DNA of 64,000 nucleotides from Muscardinus avellanarius (lineage: Eukaryota > Chordata > Mammalia > Rodentia > Gliridae), in NCBI GenBank assembly GCA_963383645.1, contig OY726579.1, positions 2,101,778-2,165,777 of the forward strand. The letters are read 5' to 3'. The notes below the pieces were generated by a model. It had not been told where the DNA came from, ran no database searches, and saw only the letters and a program-made list of their open reading frames with translations. Both the position numbers and the translations under genes were made by a program. Every line of letters starts with the position of its first letter. Position 1 is the stretch's first letter. Below are positions 31,354 through 42,580 of this stretch, piece after piece.

Positions 31354-32096
31354 TTGGATAGAATGTCTTAACCAAAATAGATAACTGAATATATTGCTAA
31401 AAATTGTTTTCGTCCATTTGTACCTTTAAACATGTTTCTGCTAGAAAAGTTCAAAATTACAAATACAGTCCACATGTGTGAAATATATTTCTGCCAGCTT
31501 TGCTGCTCTGGAAGGCATATATTTATTCCCCCCAAACGTCTATTAAGCCATTCGGGCAAGTTTTAATGGAGATGGTATAATGTCATGTTTTAATGCCCTT
31601 GGATTCCAGTAAGTTGGAAATTACCTTCTTGCTCTAAGTAGGGTTAGCGGAGTGTTTTTCTGCCTGTTTGGGGCCGTCTGACCTTGCACTGTCTCCAGTA
31701 GGAATGGAGCCCGCTTAACTGATCTGCAGGCATTCAGAACTGTGTGCTGGGATCTGTGGGTGTTGAATTGCACCCTATCAGGAGAATCTCTGTAGCTCAG
31801 CTGTCAGGATATGGTGCTGGTGAAGTCAATGCTAAGTCTTCCTTCCCCATTCAGATACACTTAGCTCAGCTTCTTGTGGACCAAGGATGCATGGCCCACC
31901 TGGACACACTTCTTCCAAATGTGTGCTCTTGGTGAAAACAGAGTGTGTGGCATTAGTGGGATAGTTCACGTAGCAAACCTGTCATTATTACTACAGAAGG
32001 CAGCTCACCTTTATCCTTTTGGGGACAGTATCACTCACCCACCTTTACCTACAAAAGAAAACATACTATTTTCCTTTGGTAAATAAGAGAGTTTAA
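31354..32096. other. No recognised feature
   Basis: The 63-codon open frame at 31744-31935 (starting CTG) reads somewhat protein-like (IQIHLAQLLVDQGCMAHLDT) but matches nothing I know. It could be a decayed repeat or pseudogene. Confidence 0.35.
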
Positions 32097-32347
32097 AAAC
32101 TGGGCATGGTGGTGCGTGCTTATATTCCCAGTACTTGGGAGACTGAGACAGGAGGATTTCAGGTTCAAAATATAGCCTCAGATGCTTTTGGAGGCCCTCC
32201 ACAACTTAGGGAGACCCTGTTTCAAAATAAAGAATAAAAAATAGGACTTGGGGTGTAGAATGTCCCAAGACTTGGGGTGTAGAATGCCCTATTCAACTTG
32301 GAGGTAGAATGCCCCTGGGTTCAATTCCCAGTACCCCCACAAAAAAA
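32097..32347 (+). mobile_element. Dimeric SINE with duplicated tail segment
   Basis: Head (ACTGGGCATGGTGGTGCGTG), linker, then a GACTTGGGGTGTAGAATG segment present twice before the final tail (CCTGGGTTCAATTCCCAGTA). Confidence 0.88.
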
Positions 32348-32551
32348 CAACAAAAAGCCCACATATTTTATAAGTTTCAAAAGACAAGCAAAGACAAAAA
32401 TCTTAGAAAAAGTATTGTATCTATTTCCTCATTTGCTTCCAGAAAAATTATTCTCAAGCTAAAAAAGGTCCAGATTGGGGAGCTAAATCCTACTTAGTTA
32501 GGAGATTTGGGGAGACCACAGAGAACAGAACTGACTTATGTGGCTTTGTAT

Positions 32552-32773
32552 CTTTTTTTTTTTCTTTTTTGCAGTACTGGGGATGGAACTCAGGGTCATT
32601 GTACCTCCGACCTACACTCCCAGCCCTATTTTTTAGTCTTTGTAGTTTTTGAAACAGGGTCTCGCTGAGTTGCAGAGGGCCTCTCTAAGTAGCTGAGGCT
32701 GTCCATGAACCGGGATTCTCCTGTCTCAGCCTCGGGAATGCTAGGATTACAAGTGTGTGCCACCACGCTGAGT
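32552..32773 (-). mobile_element. Dimeric SINE, minus strand
   Basis: Poly-T, tail (GTACTGGGGATGGAACTCAG), linker and head (GTGTGTGCCACCACGCTGAG). Confidence 0.88.
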
Positions 32774-33000
32774 TTGTTTTTTTTAAATTACTCATAGGCA
32801 ACTCAGTATATTAGATTCTTGCATAATTTTGAGCCTTCAAACTGCCAAGAAGCAATGGCTAGCATTGCTTTATAATAAAACCTAGCAATTTTCCAGAAAC
32901 CCCCAGACTGACTCTGAACCAAGGCCTGCTGTGTAGAATGGAGCCATTTGTTGCCCCACTGCTTCTGGAAATATCTCCCTCTATAAAAGCAGAACTTGAG

Positions 33001-33200
33001 CCAGGCGTGGTGGCGCACGCTTGTCATCCCCGCGCTTGGGAGGCAGAGACAGGAGGATCGCGCAGGTTCGAAGCCAGCTGCGCGTGCTGGCTTAGGAGAC
33101 CCTGTTTTCAAATAAAAAAAATATATAAAAATAGGTCTGGGAGTGTAGCCCGGAGGTAGAAGGGCTTCCAGGAACCCCAGTACCACCAAAAAAAAAAAAA
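33001..33200 (+). mobile_element. Young SINE, CTTCCAGGAACCCC subfamily, perfect TSD
   Basis: Full-length, CpG-preserving copy with a perfect 16-base TSD, AAAAGCAGAACTTGAG (32985-33000, 33201-33216). The second TSD copy abuts an older SINE. Confidence 0.95.
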
Positions 33201-33216
33201 AAAAGCAGAACTTGAG

Positions 33217-33420
33217 CTGGGTGTGACAGTGCACACTTGTCATCCCAGCATTCGAGAGGAGACCAGAGGATCGTGGTTCGCGGACAGACTCAGCTACTTA
33301 GTGAGGCGCTCTGCAACTTAGTGAGACCCTGTTTCAAAGTAAAGAATAAAAAATAGGGCAGGGGGTGTAGCTCAGAGGTTAAATGCCCCAGGGTCCCATC
33401 CCCAGACCCGCAAAAAAAAA
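33217..33420 (+). mobile_element. Dimeric SINE
   Basis: Head (CTGGGTGTGACAGTGCACAC), GTGAGGCGCTCTGCAACTTA block and tail (GGGTCCCATCCCCAGACCC), followed by poly-A and AAT units. Confidence 0.9.
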
Positions 33421-33456
33421 AATAATAATAATAATAGAATAGAATAAAAGACTAAA

Positions 33457-33533
33457 AAGTAGGGCTAAGGGTGTAGCTTGGAGATAGAATGCCTCTGGGT
33501 TCCATCCCCAGTACTGGAAAAAAAAAAAAAAGG
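33457..33533 (+). mobile_element. SINE tail fragment
   Basis: Only the ID-like part (GGGCTAAGGGTGTAGCTTGG, CTGGGTTCCATCCCCAGTAC) plus poly-A; the matching head was not found. Confidence 0.82.
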
Positions 33534-34135
33534 AGAATTTGTACTCATATTTAGTCTAATCCTATAATGTCAAAGCACACCGGGGGGCACCAGGAAGAGC
33601 CATACCAAACACTCATTTTCCCCAAATCCAGTTTTGCCCTTAATCCTCCTTCAGAGCAGTGGAGGCCATGCCTCATCTGCTGGCTGGCCTGTGCCAGGCA
33701 GCTTTGGAGCGGGCTCCTGCCTCCTGGGCACCGCACCCGCAGCCTGGCTGGCCCAAGGCCACTGCTTTCTGCCATCTTGGCAGCGGACTGCAGTGAGAGC
33801 TATTGCCTGGTGTCCTCTGAGTCTCCTGTCTCTGGTGATGGTGCCCGGGGACACCTAAGAAAATTGTCAACAACAACCTATACTGTCTCTCTGTCTACCT
33901 CAGAGTTCTGGGCACTGTCTTGACTGGGGCTAGCTAAGGAGCTGCCTTTGGGAGTGAAGGTTGACCTTTTATTAAATACGAAACAACAAGAAAGGTAGAA
34001 AGAAGTGAGCCCGTTGGAACTTGCCAACAATCTTCATTTCACAGGAGTTGGACAGGGGAGGCTGAGATAAACATATAAGAGCTAGCAGTGATCGCATCCT
34101 ATAGATCAGCTCCTGTTAAGGAGTATATGTGGATC
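33534..34135. other. GC-richer stretch, no gene recognised
   Basis: 33640-33860 is GC-rich and open in several frames on both strands (e.g. 33567-33923 +, 33551-33775 -). None reads as a known protein. Open frames on both strands are expected where composition is GC-rich. Confidence 0.4.
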
Positions 34136-34665
34136 TGTAACTTAACTTTTATAACAACCTTATATAATAGATAATATTTTATGCTATGTATATATATTTA
34201 TTTGATACTGAGGTTTTTAATTTTTTATTGGTGTATTATATTCATACATCATATGGGGTAAAAAAAAACTTGTATGTACATACTTGTACACATCACTGAT
34301 TTAACCCCTACCCAATTCCCTCCCCATCCCTCCTTCCCTTGCTTGGCTTAGTGGTTGACTTTGATATGTTTAAGTACATTGTGTGTTTTAGAGATTTTCC
34401 TCTTCACCTCTCCTTTCTCCTCCTTTACGTTGTCGTGTTTGCTCCTCTATAGGATTTCCTTTTTCATCTAGAGTTCCTCCTATGACCCATTTCTCCCTAA
34501 CTCTCACATATTAGGGAAAGCATCTGCTTTCTTATTTTTTGTGACTGACTAATCTCACTTCAGAAACGGAGCAGGTCAAAACTACCATGCTGATCAATAA
34601 CAGATACTATTATCATTGCCCTTTGACAGATGTGGAAATTGAGATTTTGAGAAGTAAAGTAACGA
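34136..34665 (-). mobile_element. MIR split by an L1 end
   Basis: Antisense MIR text before (CTTTTATAACAACCTTATAT, ~34136-34190) and after (CAGATACTATTATCATTGCC, GACAGATGTGGAAATTGAGA, ~34598-34665) the L1 fragment at 34206-34560. Confidence 0.6.
34206..34560 (-). mobile_element. L1 3' end, minus strand
   Basis: TTTTTTATTGGTGTATTATA is the reverse of an L1 terminus. The following CCCTCCCCATCCCTCCTTCC parallels the L1 3'UTR at 16233-16400. 5' truncated. Confidence 0.78.
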
Positions 34666-34858
34666 GCTGGGGGTAGCGATCCACGCCTGTACTTGGGAGG
34701 CTGAGACAGAAGGATTGCTGGTTTGAGACCAGCCTCGGCACCATAGTGAGATTGTCAGCCAACTGGTGAGACCCTGTTTCAAGACAAAAAAAAAAAAATC
34801 AAAAGGGCTCTACGGTTCAGCTTGGAGGTAGAATGCCCCTGGGTTCAATCTTAGGAAG
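34666..34858 (+). mobile_element. Dimeric SINE, deleted in head
   Basis: Head lacks AATCCCAG (CCACGCCTGTACTTGGGAGG); linker poly-A and tail (CCCCTGGGTTCAATCTTAGG) are present. Confidence 0.87.
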
Positions 34859-36011
34859 GATGGATGAATAAAGGGAGGAAAGAAGGGAGGGAGAGAGAAA
34901 AACAATGATAAAGTGCTAGACGTAAGATTTAGAAATAGGTAGACCTGCTTGATTTTAGAGGTCATACATCTGCCTACTTGACCAAGATTTTTTAAACTCA
35001 CTATAATGTAGGAAAAGCAAGTTGGGGGAGCTCAACTTGATCATTTCTTCTGCCTGAGACGTGAAGAACATCTACACAGTTGTCCAAGTCCATTGAGGAG
35101 CAGGCCCCAGGGAAGGTGAGATGTCACCATTCGTTTCTAAACTTTCTTCCTGCCTGGTTATTTTGTTTTCTTTCTTTTCTATGGGGAGAGACGGCAGAAG
35201 GAGACGTGCAGAAACCTCAGCAGAAAGCAATGTGTAAACTTCTACGACTTGGCCTTGAACACCAGCAGGGACGGGGAGAGCACCTCCCTGAGCATGCCTC
35301 TGCAAATCTCAGAAGCCGCCGTGTTCCTCTGCCTCTTTTTGTCCCCAAAATTCATTTGAAACCAGCTTCTCCTCTCAAAGGCAATTCCCCTCACACCGCA
35401 CAGCACAATGAAACATAAATCATTCTGAACAGAGCTCTGTTTCTGAGGCACATCAGCGTTCACTCAAGGGAACAACCTTGCAAAACTACCCAGGATGGTA
35501 TATACTTCAGTGGTCTCCTCCGACACTTACGACCTGGCATTAAGGACAATGTTTGGCGTACACCCATTTCTTCAATGCCATTATATTTTCCTCAGTTTCC
35601 CAGAGCTGCCTTTGGAATCAAATCTTTTGGGAGTGCATCTATGTTTAGCAGAAGAAATCATTTAAAAATCGTGTTAGTCAGCGGCTCTGCTAGGACAAGC
35701 GCCAGAAAAAAACCTGGAAGCTTATGAAGCCCCAAACCTCAGATACGATTCCTTTAAATTTGGAAGCTCACCGGGGCCTTCCTGCATTTCTCAGACCTAG
35801 GACAATTTCTTAGACTCCCCTTAAGCTGATGCGTATTTATCAGGTGGCACCTGCCAACAGCATCTGGCTTATGTTAAAAAAAAAAGTGACTAAGGGGTTG
35901 CTATGGCAATTTAACTCAATCCACAGCAATTTCACCAGATCCAAGACCTACCAGACCTGGACCCTTATTGACAGAGATAGCTGGCATAATGAAAGAGCTA
36001 ATTAATGTCTA
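34859..36011. other. Repeat-poor block, possible conserved non-coding DNA
   Basis: Over 1.1 kb with no interspersed repeat recognised. The 112-codon frame at 35080-35418 resembles no known protein. Contains an X-box-like site (listed). Confidence 0.4.
35897..35910 (+). promoter_or_regulatory. RFX X-box-like palindrome
   Basis: GTTGCTATGGCAAT is 12/14 to the RFX palindrome (GTTGCCATGGCAAC) and sits in repeat-poor DNA. Occupancy is unknown. Confidence 0.4.
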
Positions 36012-36190
36012 ATAATAACAGATACTATTTAATTACCTCATGTCAAATGTCTTATACTGTCTTCCTTCTGCTGACAACCTAAGGAAGTAGGTCTGATTGA
36101 CCCCATTTTTTAGTGGAATAGATTAAAATTTTGGTGATTTATCCAAGGTCACACATTTAGTGCCAAATGGTGCAGCCTCTAAATGGAAGT
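36012..36190 (-). mobile_element. MIR SINE
   Basis: GACAACCTAAGGAAGTAGGT and GATTTATCCAAGGTCACACA follow antisense MIR. Confidence 0.78.
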
Positions 36191-36289
36191 CTTTCTGAGA
36201 CCACCTAATTCTGTTACATCCTTACTGCCCCAAACGGAAGGCAGGAAGTCCTTAACACACCTTTCTTAATTCACTGTGGGTCTTAACTG

Positions 36290-36520
36290 GCTCATCTGCA
36301 GACTAGAAATAATACAATTGAGTCTTAGTTTAGGATGCAATCCTGGGATTCAAACTGCCTAGTTGGAAAACCCAGTCCCATCTCTACCAGTTGGGTGAAT
36401 TTGAAGAAGTCAATTAGCTTTGTCTCTAAAACAAAGTTAAGATTAGCATCCACCCCATTAGGTACTGAATGGATTAAGAGGGTCAAAATATGTTGAATAC
36501 TTGATATTGGCGTATAGTCA
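36290..36520 (+). mobile_element. MIR SINE
   Basis: GGGATTCAAACTGCCTAGTT, AGTTGGGTGAATTTGAAGAA and GTACTGAATGGATTAAGAGG follow sense MIR order, including the tRNA-like GGATTCAA. Confidence 0.72.
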
Positions 36521-36625
36521 AAAATGTTCATTATGATCATCATCATCACCATCTGATCATTATTATGACCAATTTCTTACTATTTTACTTCACAGAATGT
36601 CTTTGATAGCTAAAATGTGTGGGAG

Positions 36626-36844
36626 CCGGCGTGGGGGCGCACGCTTGTAATCCCAGCCTTTGGGAGGCTGAGGCAGGAGGATCACGGTTCGAAGACAGCC
36701 TCAGCTACTTAGTGAGGCCCTTTGCAACTCAGTGAGACCCTGTTTCAAAATGAAGAATAAAAATAGGGCTGGAGGTGTAGCTAGCTTGGAGGTAGAATGC
36801 CCCTGGGTTCCATCCCCAGTACTGCAAAAAAAAATGGAAAAAAA
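36626..36844 (+). mobile_element. Dimeric SINE with TSD
   Basis: Full copy (CCGGCGTGGGGGCGCACGCT to poly-A). TSD ATGTGTGGGAG (36615-36625) / ATATGTGGGAG (36845-36855), one mismatch. Confidence 0.93.
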
Positions 36845-36855
36845 ATATGTGGGAG

Positions 36856-37423
36856 GAAGGTCCATTTTGCAGATCTGAAGGCTTATACCTCAGACGAGAG
36901 CGGACACACTTTCTTCAGGAAGAATCACGCATGCTTCATGTGACTTTCCCCTTCTTTATCTAGATCCTACACCTGTCAGAACTGCGCTGTTCACATTCAA
37001 AGCAGGACTTCCCCTGCAGTCCGCCATTACATAAACCAACCATCTCATCAACACACCCAAAGTCACATAATGGTAGGCGTTTCATGCTCTAGTTAACGGT
37101 GCAGACTCACCATCAAGATGTCTCAGTGTCCTTATCTGCAATGTCCAGCTGTTAACCATACCTGTCTCCCAGTGTCCCTACGTAAGGCAGGATGCTCAGA
37201 ATAAAGTATTCAATTAGCAACAGACATGATGAGAGTGTCTATTTGCTGAGTTAAACTGTCATTCCTAATAACGCTTCCTCCAATTTTCTGTCAAGTATTT
37301 GCTGCTGAAAATGCTATAAAGGAAAAGGGTTGGAATTGGCAAGGAGTTGTAAAATAAACTACAGGGAAGGATTTGTGCCTCATGTCAGTAAGACTTGGTC
37401 ACAAATATACATCTTTTTATTTA
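36856..37423. other. Mostly unassigned, with a MIR-like piece
   Basis: ~37105-37230 (GTGTCCTTATCTGCAATGTC, CAGAATAAAGTATTCAATTA) reads as a decayed sense MIR. The rest is unassigned. Confidence 0.4.
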
Positions 37424-37625
37424 GTTGCGGTACTGGGGATGGAACCCAGGGGCACTCTACCTCCGAGCTCCAATCTCAGCCCTATTTTTTATTCTTTATT
37501 TTGAAACAGGGTCTCACTGAGTTGCAGAGGGCCTCACTAAGTAGCTGAGGCTGGCCGCGAACCACGATCCTCCTGTCTCAGCCTCCCGAGTGCTGGGATT
37601 ACGAGTGCGCACCACCACTCCCTGC
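37424..37625 (-). mobile_element. Dimeric SINE, minus strand
   Basis: Tail (TGGAACCCAGGGGCACTCTA), TTTTTTATTCTTTATTTTGA linker and head (GGGATTACGAGTGCGCACCA). Confidence 0.92.
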
Positions 37626-37844
37626 TCAAACACTCATCTTTTAGATGTACTTGAGAGCTCTTGTCTGGCTCTCTGACCTCCTGGGGAAAATCAAATCCTC
37701 AAGTTGCTGAATGCACACCAGTCACTTTCTAATTTTAAGTTGTTCCAGGGCATACTTTACAGACAAGGGAGTGCTGCTAGTGGGATGAGAGTGATTTTAC
37801 GGTTCAGCCTAGCATAGTTCTACACTAGGCATATTCTGGAGGTA

Positions 37845-37990
37845 AACTCTCTAGATTTCAATCTTGGTTAATTCATCACTTACTGTTGGCTTGACCCCGG
37901 AAAATTTTTTAGCTTCACTAAACCTCACCTATAATTTTAGGATAATGAAATACATTATTAGGAGGAAAAGTCAATGAGATGGTGAATATG
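37845..37990 (+). mobile_element. MIR fragment
   Basis: TCATCACTTACTGTTGGCTT and GGATAATGAAATACATTATT follow the sense MIR middle. Confidence 0.55.
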
Positions 37991-38120
37991 TAGTTGTCAG
38001 AATAACATTCCACTTCCTGCAAAATGTCCATTTCCTAATCCTCAGGACCTATGAGGGTGGACTAATACGTAACAGAAAGGACTCAGCAAATTGAATTAAG
38101 ATAACAGACTTTTAAATAGG

Positions 38121-38805
38121 GATACTAGAGACTTCCGGGAAGATGGTGACCGAGAAAAGCAGCATTTACGAGCCCTGCTAACACTCGATCTCTATTGCCA
38201 CAAAATCAGTGCTTTTCATAGCCAGAAAACACTATCAGCAGAGAAATAAAAATAGTAAATACAAGGGACAGAGAAAAAGAAGACTAGAAGAACAACCAGA
38301 GACCAGAAAAGAAACCAGCCCGCATTGTGGCAGCAGACGCCATGCCGGCGCCATCTTGCCTCACAGCACCAGGCTCCAGAGAGGAAAGGTAAACAAGGAG
38401 CTGAAGTGAGCAGCTGCGGATCATTCGGGTGGAATACAGCAGTTCTTTCGGCACAAAGAATGTCTAAAACTCCCAGCAGCCAAGCTCATCACACCCTCCA
38501 GGGACTCAGAACGAAGCTCAAAACCAGAAAAGAAATATGCCAGCCTCACGGCCGAGGGCGTGGCAGTGGCACCATACTGCCAACAATGGCGGTGAGTTCG
38601 CCACACGGGCAACAGCTCCAGATCACTGCGCACAGCAACTGTAAGTGAAATTGCGGCCCCTAAAGGAGAAATCCCAGCACTGAACCCCCAGGGACTTGTG
38701 CAGCTTTGATAATCTCCCTGGGTCTGAGATTTTGCGGTTCAATCCAATGAAGGAGAAGTGGTGGCAAAGATACCACACCCTAGTCGCAGCTCCCCGTGAG
38801 AAAAC
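38121..38805 (+). mobile_element. L1 5'UTR-like fragment without a 3' end
   Basis: Begins ACTTCCGGGAAGATGGTGACC, like an L1 promoter start, and continues with CpG-bearing text (ACGCCATGCCGGCGCCATCT). No ORF1, ORF2 or poly-A follows before the host MLT1 LTR resumes. Open frames at 38209-38648 are not L1 ORF1. Confidence 0.6.
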
Positions 38806-39170
38806 ACTGTCTTAGATTATCTGGGTAGAATCAATAAAGTCACATGGACCAGAAAAGTAGAGGAAAGTAGAAAAGTCAGAGAAAAAGCGGCAGGAGAGTC
38901 CCAAGGAAACACGGACTCGAGCCACCGATGCTGGGTTTAGAGTCTGTAGAAGGTGGTCACAAGTCAAACAATGTGGATGACCTCTTGAAGCTGGGAAAAG
39001 CCATTAGTTAATGGTCAGCTGCAATATAGGGACTTCAGTCCTACAACCCCAAGTAGCTGAATTCTGTAAACAACTCCAATTGCAAGGAACAGATTTTTCT
39101 CTAGAGCCTCCAGAAAAAAAATGCAGCCCTCCTGATACCTTGATTTTCAGTCCAGTAAGGCCCGTGTTGG

Positions 39171-39398
39171 GCTGGGAGTGTTGGTACACACCTGTATTCC
39201 CAGGACTTGGGAGACTGAGACAAGAGGATTATAGGTTCAGAGCCAACCTCAGCAACTTAAAGAGGTTCTCAGCAACTTAACGAGACTGTTTCCAAATAAA
39301 AAATAAAATAGGACTGTAGGTATATCTCAGAGATGAATGCCTCTGTGTTCAATGTCCATCACCACAAAATATAAATTAATAAAATTTAAAAATAAAAA
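39171..39398 (+). mobile_element. Dimeric SINE with TSD
   Basis: Inserted in the MLT1 LTR; 10-base TSD CCCGTGTTGG (39161-39170) / CCTGTGTTGG (39399-39408). Confidence 0.92.
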
Positions 39399-39494
39399 CC
39401 TGTGTTGGACTTCTGACCTACTGAACTATGGGATAATACTTCTAAGCAACAATGGATAAGTGGTACAGAATGTCAAGTGCTTAGAATATCGGGC

Positions 39495-39705
39495 AATTAA
39501 ATGGTGGTGCGGGTTTGTAATCTCAGAATTTGGGAGGCTGAAGCAAGAGGATCGCAGGTTCAAGGACAGCCTCTGAAACTTAGCGAGGCGATCTGAAACT
39601 TTATGAGACCTCGTTTTGAAATAAAAAAATAAAATAGGGTAGGGCTGGGGATATAGTTTGAAGGTAGAATGCCCCTGAGTTTAATCTCTAGTATTACACA
39701 AATAT
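39495..39705 (+). mobile_element. Dimeric SINE
   Basis: Head (AATGGTGGTGCGGGTTTGTA), linker and tail (GGGCTGGGGATATAGTTTGA, GAGTTTAATCTCTAGTATTA). Confidence 0.86.
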
Positions 39706-39849
39706 ATCAAGCACTTAGACTGAATTTTATAGCATACAGTAAAACTCATTAAAACTCATCTTTGATGATGATGATAACAACAATGATGTTTAGGTTGAGA
39801 AAGAAGACATCAAAAAGTTATCAATTTTAAAACCTGTTTGTAGTCACAA

Positions 39850-40025
39850 TAGGAACATTTCTGAAGCCCTCCTATTGGCTAGATATTATATACTAAATGA
39901 TTTCCACAGAGCAAATCATTCTAGCTAAGCCTCACAGCCATCCTATGCAGTAGACACAATAATCCCCATTTTCACACAAGATTAAACTGGAGCTCAGAGA
40001 AGTACAGTTAACCTGTCATGTAGTG
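39850..40025 (-). mobile_element. MIR SINE
   Basis: GCCTCACAGCCATCCTATGC, ATAATCCCCATTTTCACACA and GGAGCTCAGAGAAGTACAGT follow antisense MIR. Confidence 0.82.
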
Positions 40026-40536
40026 AAGAATACTGCCGTGTTTTTATCTCAGTGATTTGTGGTAAGGGCATAAATTCCTAACTGAGAAGGAAATTTTTAT
40101 AATTTCCCCAAAGATGCAAATATAGCACAATGGTTTATTATTTCTTGAAGGGGTATAGATGCTTATGCGGCCCTCGGTTTCTATCAGTCCCTGAGGTGAA
40201 TACAGTTGGAGCCCTCTGAAATCAAGTTAAACAGGGAGAGGTGTACTGAAACACTAAAACTTGGGATTGTTTAAGAGACAGAAAAAGAATTCTGCTCGCT
40301 GAGTAAGGCAATTCCAGCCATGTTCCTGCTGAGCCCAGAGCATGTAAGTTTTAAGTAAGAAAACCAACCTCAAATCCTTAACAGCTGGGGGGCATGAATT
40401 TCAGGTGGACTGAGACGGAATTCTGAAATGGAATCAACTGTGCAGCCCCTTCTGACCAAAGTCTTAAAGGATGATTTGGTTAGTCTTTCCCCGGGCAGAA
40501 TACAATGTCTGTTTGTTTACTTGTACATTTATTGGT
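40026..40536. other. No recognised feature
   Basis: No repeat or gene that I can name. Confidence 0.45.
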
Positions 40537-40742
40537 TGTACTGGGGATTGAGCCCAGGAGTGTGATACCTCCAAGCTACACCCCAGCCCTATTTTTATTA
40601 TTTTATTTTTGTTTTGATACAGGGTCTTGCTAGATTGCTGAAAGTTCTGCTAAGTTGCTGAGGCTGGCCTTGAACCTGTGATCTCCCATCTCAACCTCCC
40701 AAGTACTGAAATTAAAGGCCTGTGCCACTGCACCTGGTTTCA
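40537..40742 (-). mobile_element. Dimeric SINE, minus strand
   Basis: Tail (GTACTGGGGATTGAGCCCAG), linker and head (TAAAGGCCTGTGCCACTGCA). Confidence 0.87.
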
Positions 40743-41532
40743 GAATACAATCTTAAATCACTCCTTAGCAAGAAAAATCCATGAAAGTGTCATCTAATGG
40801 GCAGACACCTGAGAAGTTGGATTTACTATATTCTGTAGGTAATATTAATGGTATAGAGGTCCTAGTACTTTGTAAAATATGTTAAAGACACAGTGTGTTT
40901 GGGGTTTAAATGCACAAGGTTAAAAAAAGAGAACCTTGGGTATAATTCTGAACACTGCAATCACATCTGTGACATGGGAAAAGAGACTTTACCTGCAGAC
41001 TTTTTTTTTTATTCTGAAGATTATAAGATGAAATCTAAATTTAGTATATCAATAGGTGTTTGTTAGCATTAAAAAGTAATGTGTGTAAAACACTCAGCCC
41101 AGATAAATTAGCTGCTTAATGATTATGAGGATGAGAGAGAAGATGGACGAGATAGTACGGTTGCTCACACACAGACTATAAGGCAAATAAAGTATTTCTT
41201 AGGTGTCAAAGCTCATGTAGGTCTCCCATGAACTATCATCTCATTTTGTGGCTCTGCCATGGGAGAGAAGATGCCACTCTCAGATACGCAGGGGGAGACA
41301 TTCCCTGGACTACAGTTCTTATTAGGCACTCTGATAAATTTTTGGTGACTTTTACTTTTGGGGGACAGAGAAGAAATGTAGGCTCTGAGGAAAGAGGATC
41401 TGTGTGGTGCTATACCTTCACAGCACTCAGCAAAGGCTGCTCTCAAAGGTGATTTCTCAATCTGTCTCTTTATTATGAGAGTCATAAATTAATCCAACGG
41501 TGAGTACACAAATAAGCTTACCTTTGATCGAA
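40743..41532. other. No recognised feature
   Basis: Open frames on both strands at 41213-41485 have no known product. Confidence 0.45.
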
Positions 41533-41570
41533 GGTACTGGGCTCAATCCCCGGTACAAAAAAAATTAATA
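41533..41570 (+). mobile_element. SINE tail fragment
   Basis: GGTACTGGGCTCAATCCCCG and GTACAAAAAA: the last bases of the ID-like tail only. Confidence 0.55.
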
Positions 41571-41609
41571 TTTACAATTAAGAGATGGCTACATTTTACC
41601 CGGCAAATA

Positions 41610-42258
41610 AAAATTAAGAATTTAGAAACTATGATATCAATATCAGACAAAGCTGAATTCATGCAAAAAGCATTAAAGAGGATAAAGAGATTAACTCAAT
41701 AATCTACAATTAGTACAGTAACTTAAGTGTTTATGAAACAAGTAGCATAATATCAAACTGTTTAAATTTCATCATAAAGGAGACATCTACCTAAATACAA
41801 CCGTAATAGTAAACTTTAAAGCCCCCTTAATTCTTAACAGTTCAAGTAGAAAAAAAGATGGCATAGAGATTGAAATAATGTAGGAAATAAATTTCATCTC
41901 ACATATACTCAGTATCATAAAATGGATCTACAATGTCTTTAAGCACTTAAGAGACATTTACAAAAATTAGTCATATATTAAAAACCAAAACAAGTCAATA
42001 TTCTAAAAATAAGAGATCTTGATTACTGGGGTTGTTAATAATGTACTATATACTTGAAAAATTGCCAAGAAAGATTTTAAGTATTCTCAAGAAACTAAAA
42101 TTAAAAGTAACTACTGTGCTGATACTTATGCTATGCTGTTTAGTTCGATTATGATGATTAGACAATCTATACATCAGAAGATCACACTCAACATCTTAAA
42201 TATATGCAATTCTGTCAACTATATTTCAACAATACTGGGGAAAATAAAATAAATTAAA
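41610..42258 (+). mobile_element. Ancient L1 relic: endonuclease region joined to 3'UTR
   Basis: 41610-42020 reads like decayed L1 ORF2 endonuclease DNA (ATCAGACAAAGCTGAATTCA, CATCTACCTAAATACAACCG, AGTCATATATTAAAAACCAA). 42022-42258 reads like an old L1 3'UTR (TTAATAATGTACTATATACT, AAATATATGCAATTCTGTCA). The reverse-transcriptase part is deleted; no frame is open. Confidence 0.7.
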
Positions 42259-42399
42259 ACAATTGTTCATGGTATGTCCCTCAGAATGAGAATGAATTCA
42301 ATAGCACCTAATAAGTTTTTCCTCTAGCCCAATTCAACACGTTTGTCAGTTATATAGATGAAAATATAGACGATTTATTTGTTTATTCATCCATCCTTT

Positions 42400-42580
42400 T
42401 ATGACATTGGGTCTTGTACCCAGATGCATTCTACCTCTGGGCTATGCCCCAGCCCTATTTTATTTTTTATTTGGAAACAGGGTCTTGCTAAGTTAACTGT
42501 GCACTTACCTCAAACGTACAATCCTCCTGTCTCAACCTCCCAGATACTGGGATTACAGGTGTGCGCCATCATGCCTGGCA
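42400..42580 (-). mobile_element. Dimeric SINE, minus strand
   Basis: Tail (GCATTCTACCTCTGGGCTAT), linker and head (GGGATTACAGGTGTGCGCCA). Shortened between linker and head. Confidence 0.87.

Larger units (their letters stand above)
37991..39470 (+). mobile_element. MLT1-type MaLR LTR split twice
   Basis: Three pieces in order: ~37991-38120 (CCTAATCCTCAGGACCTATG), ~38806-39170 (CTTAGATTATCTGGGTAGAA, TCTAGAGCCTCCAGAAAAAA, CCTTGATTTTCAGTCCAGTA) and ~39399-39470 (GTTGGACTTCTGACCTACTG). An L1 5'UTR piece and a SINE interrupt it. Confidence 0.78.

Noticed and set aside
31744..31935. 63-codon frame as a pseudogene of a known protein
   Set aside because: It reads somewhat protein-like but I could not match it to any family, and it starts with CTG; not enough to call.
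33551..33923. GC-rich region as an exon or CpG island
   Set aside because: Frames are open on both strands, there are few CpGs, no clear splice sites and no recognisable protein. Left as unassigned.
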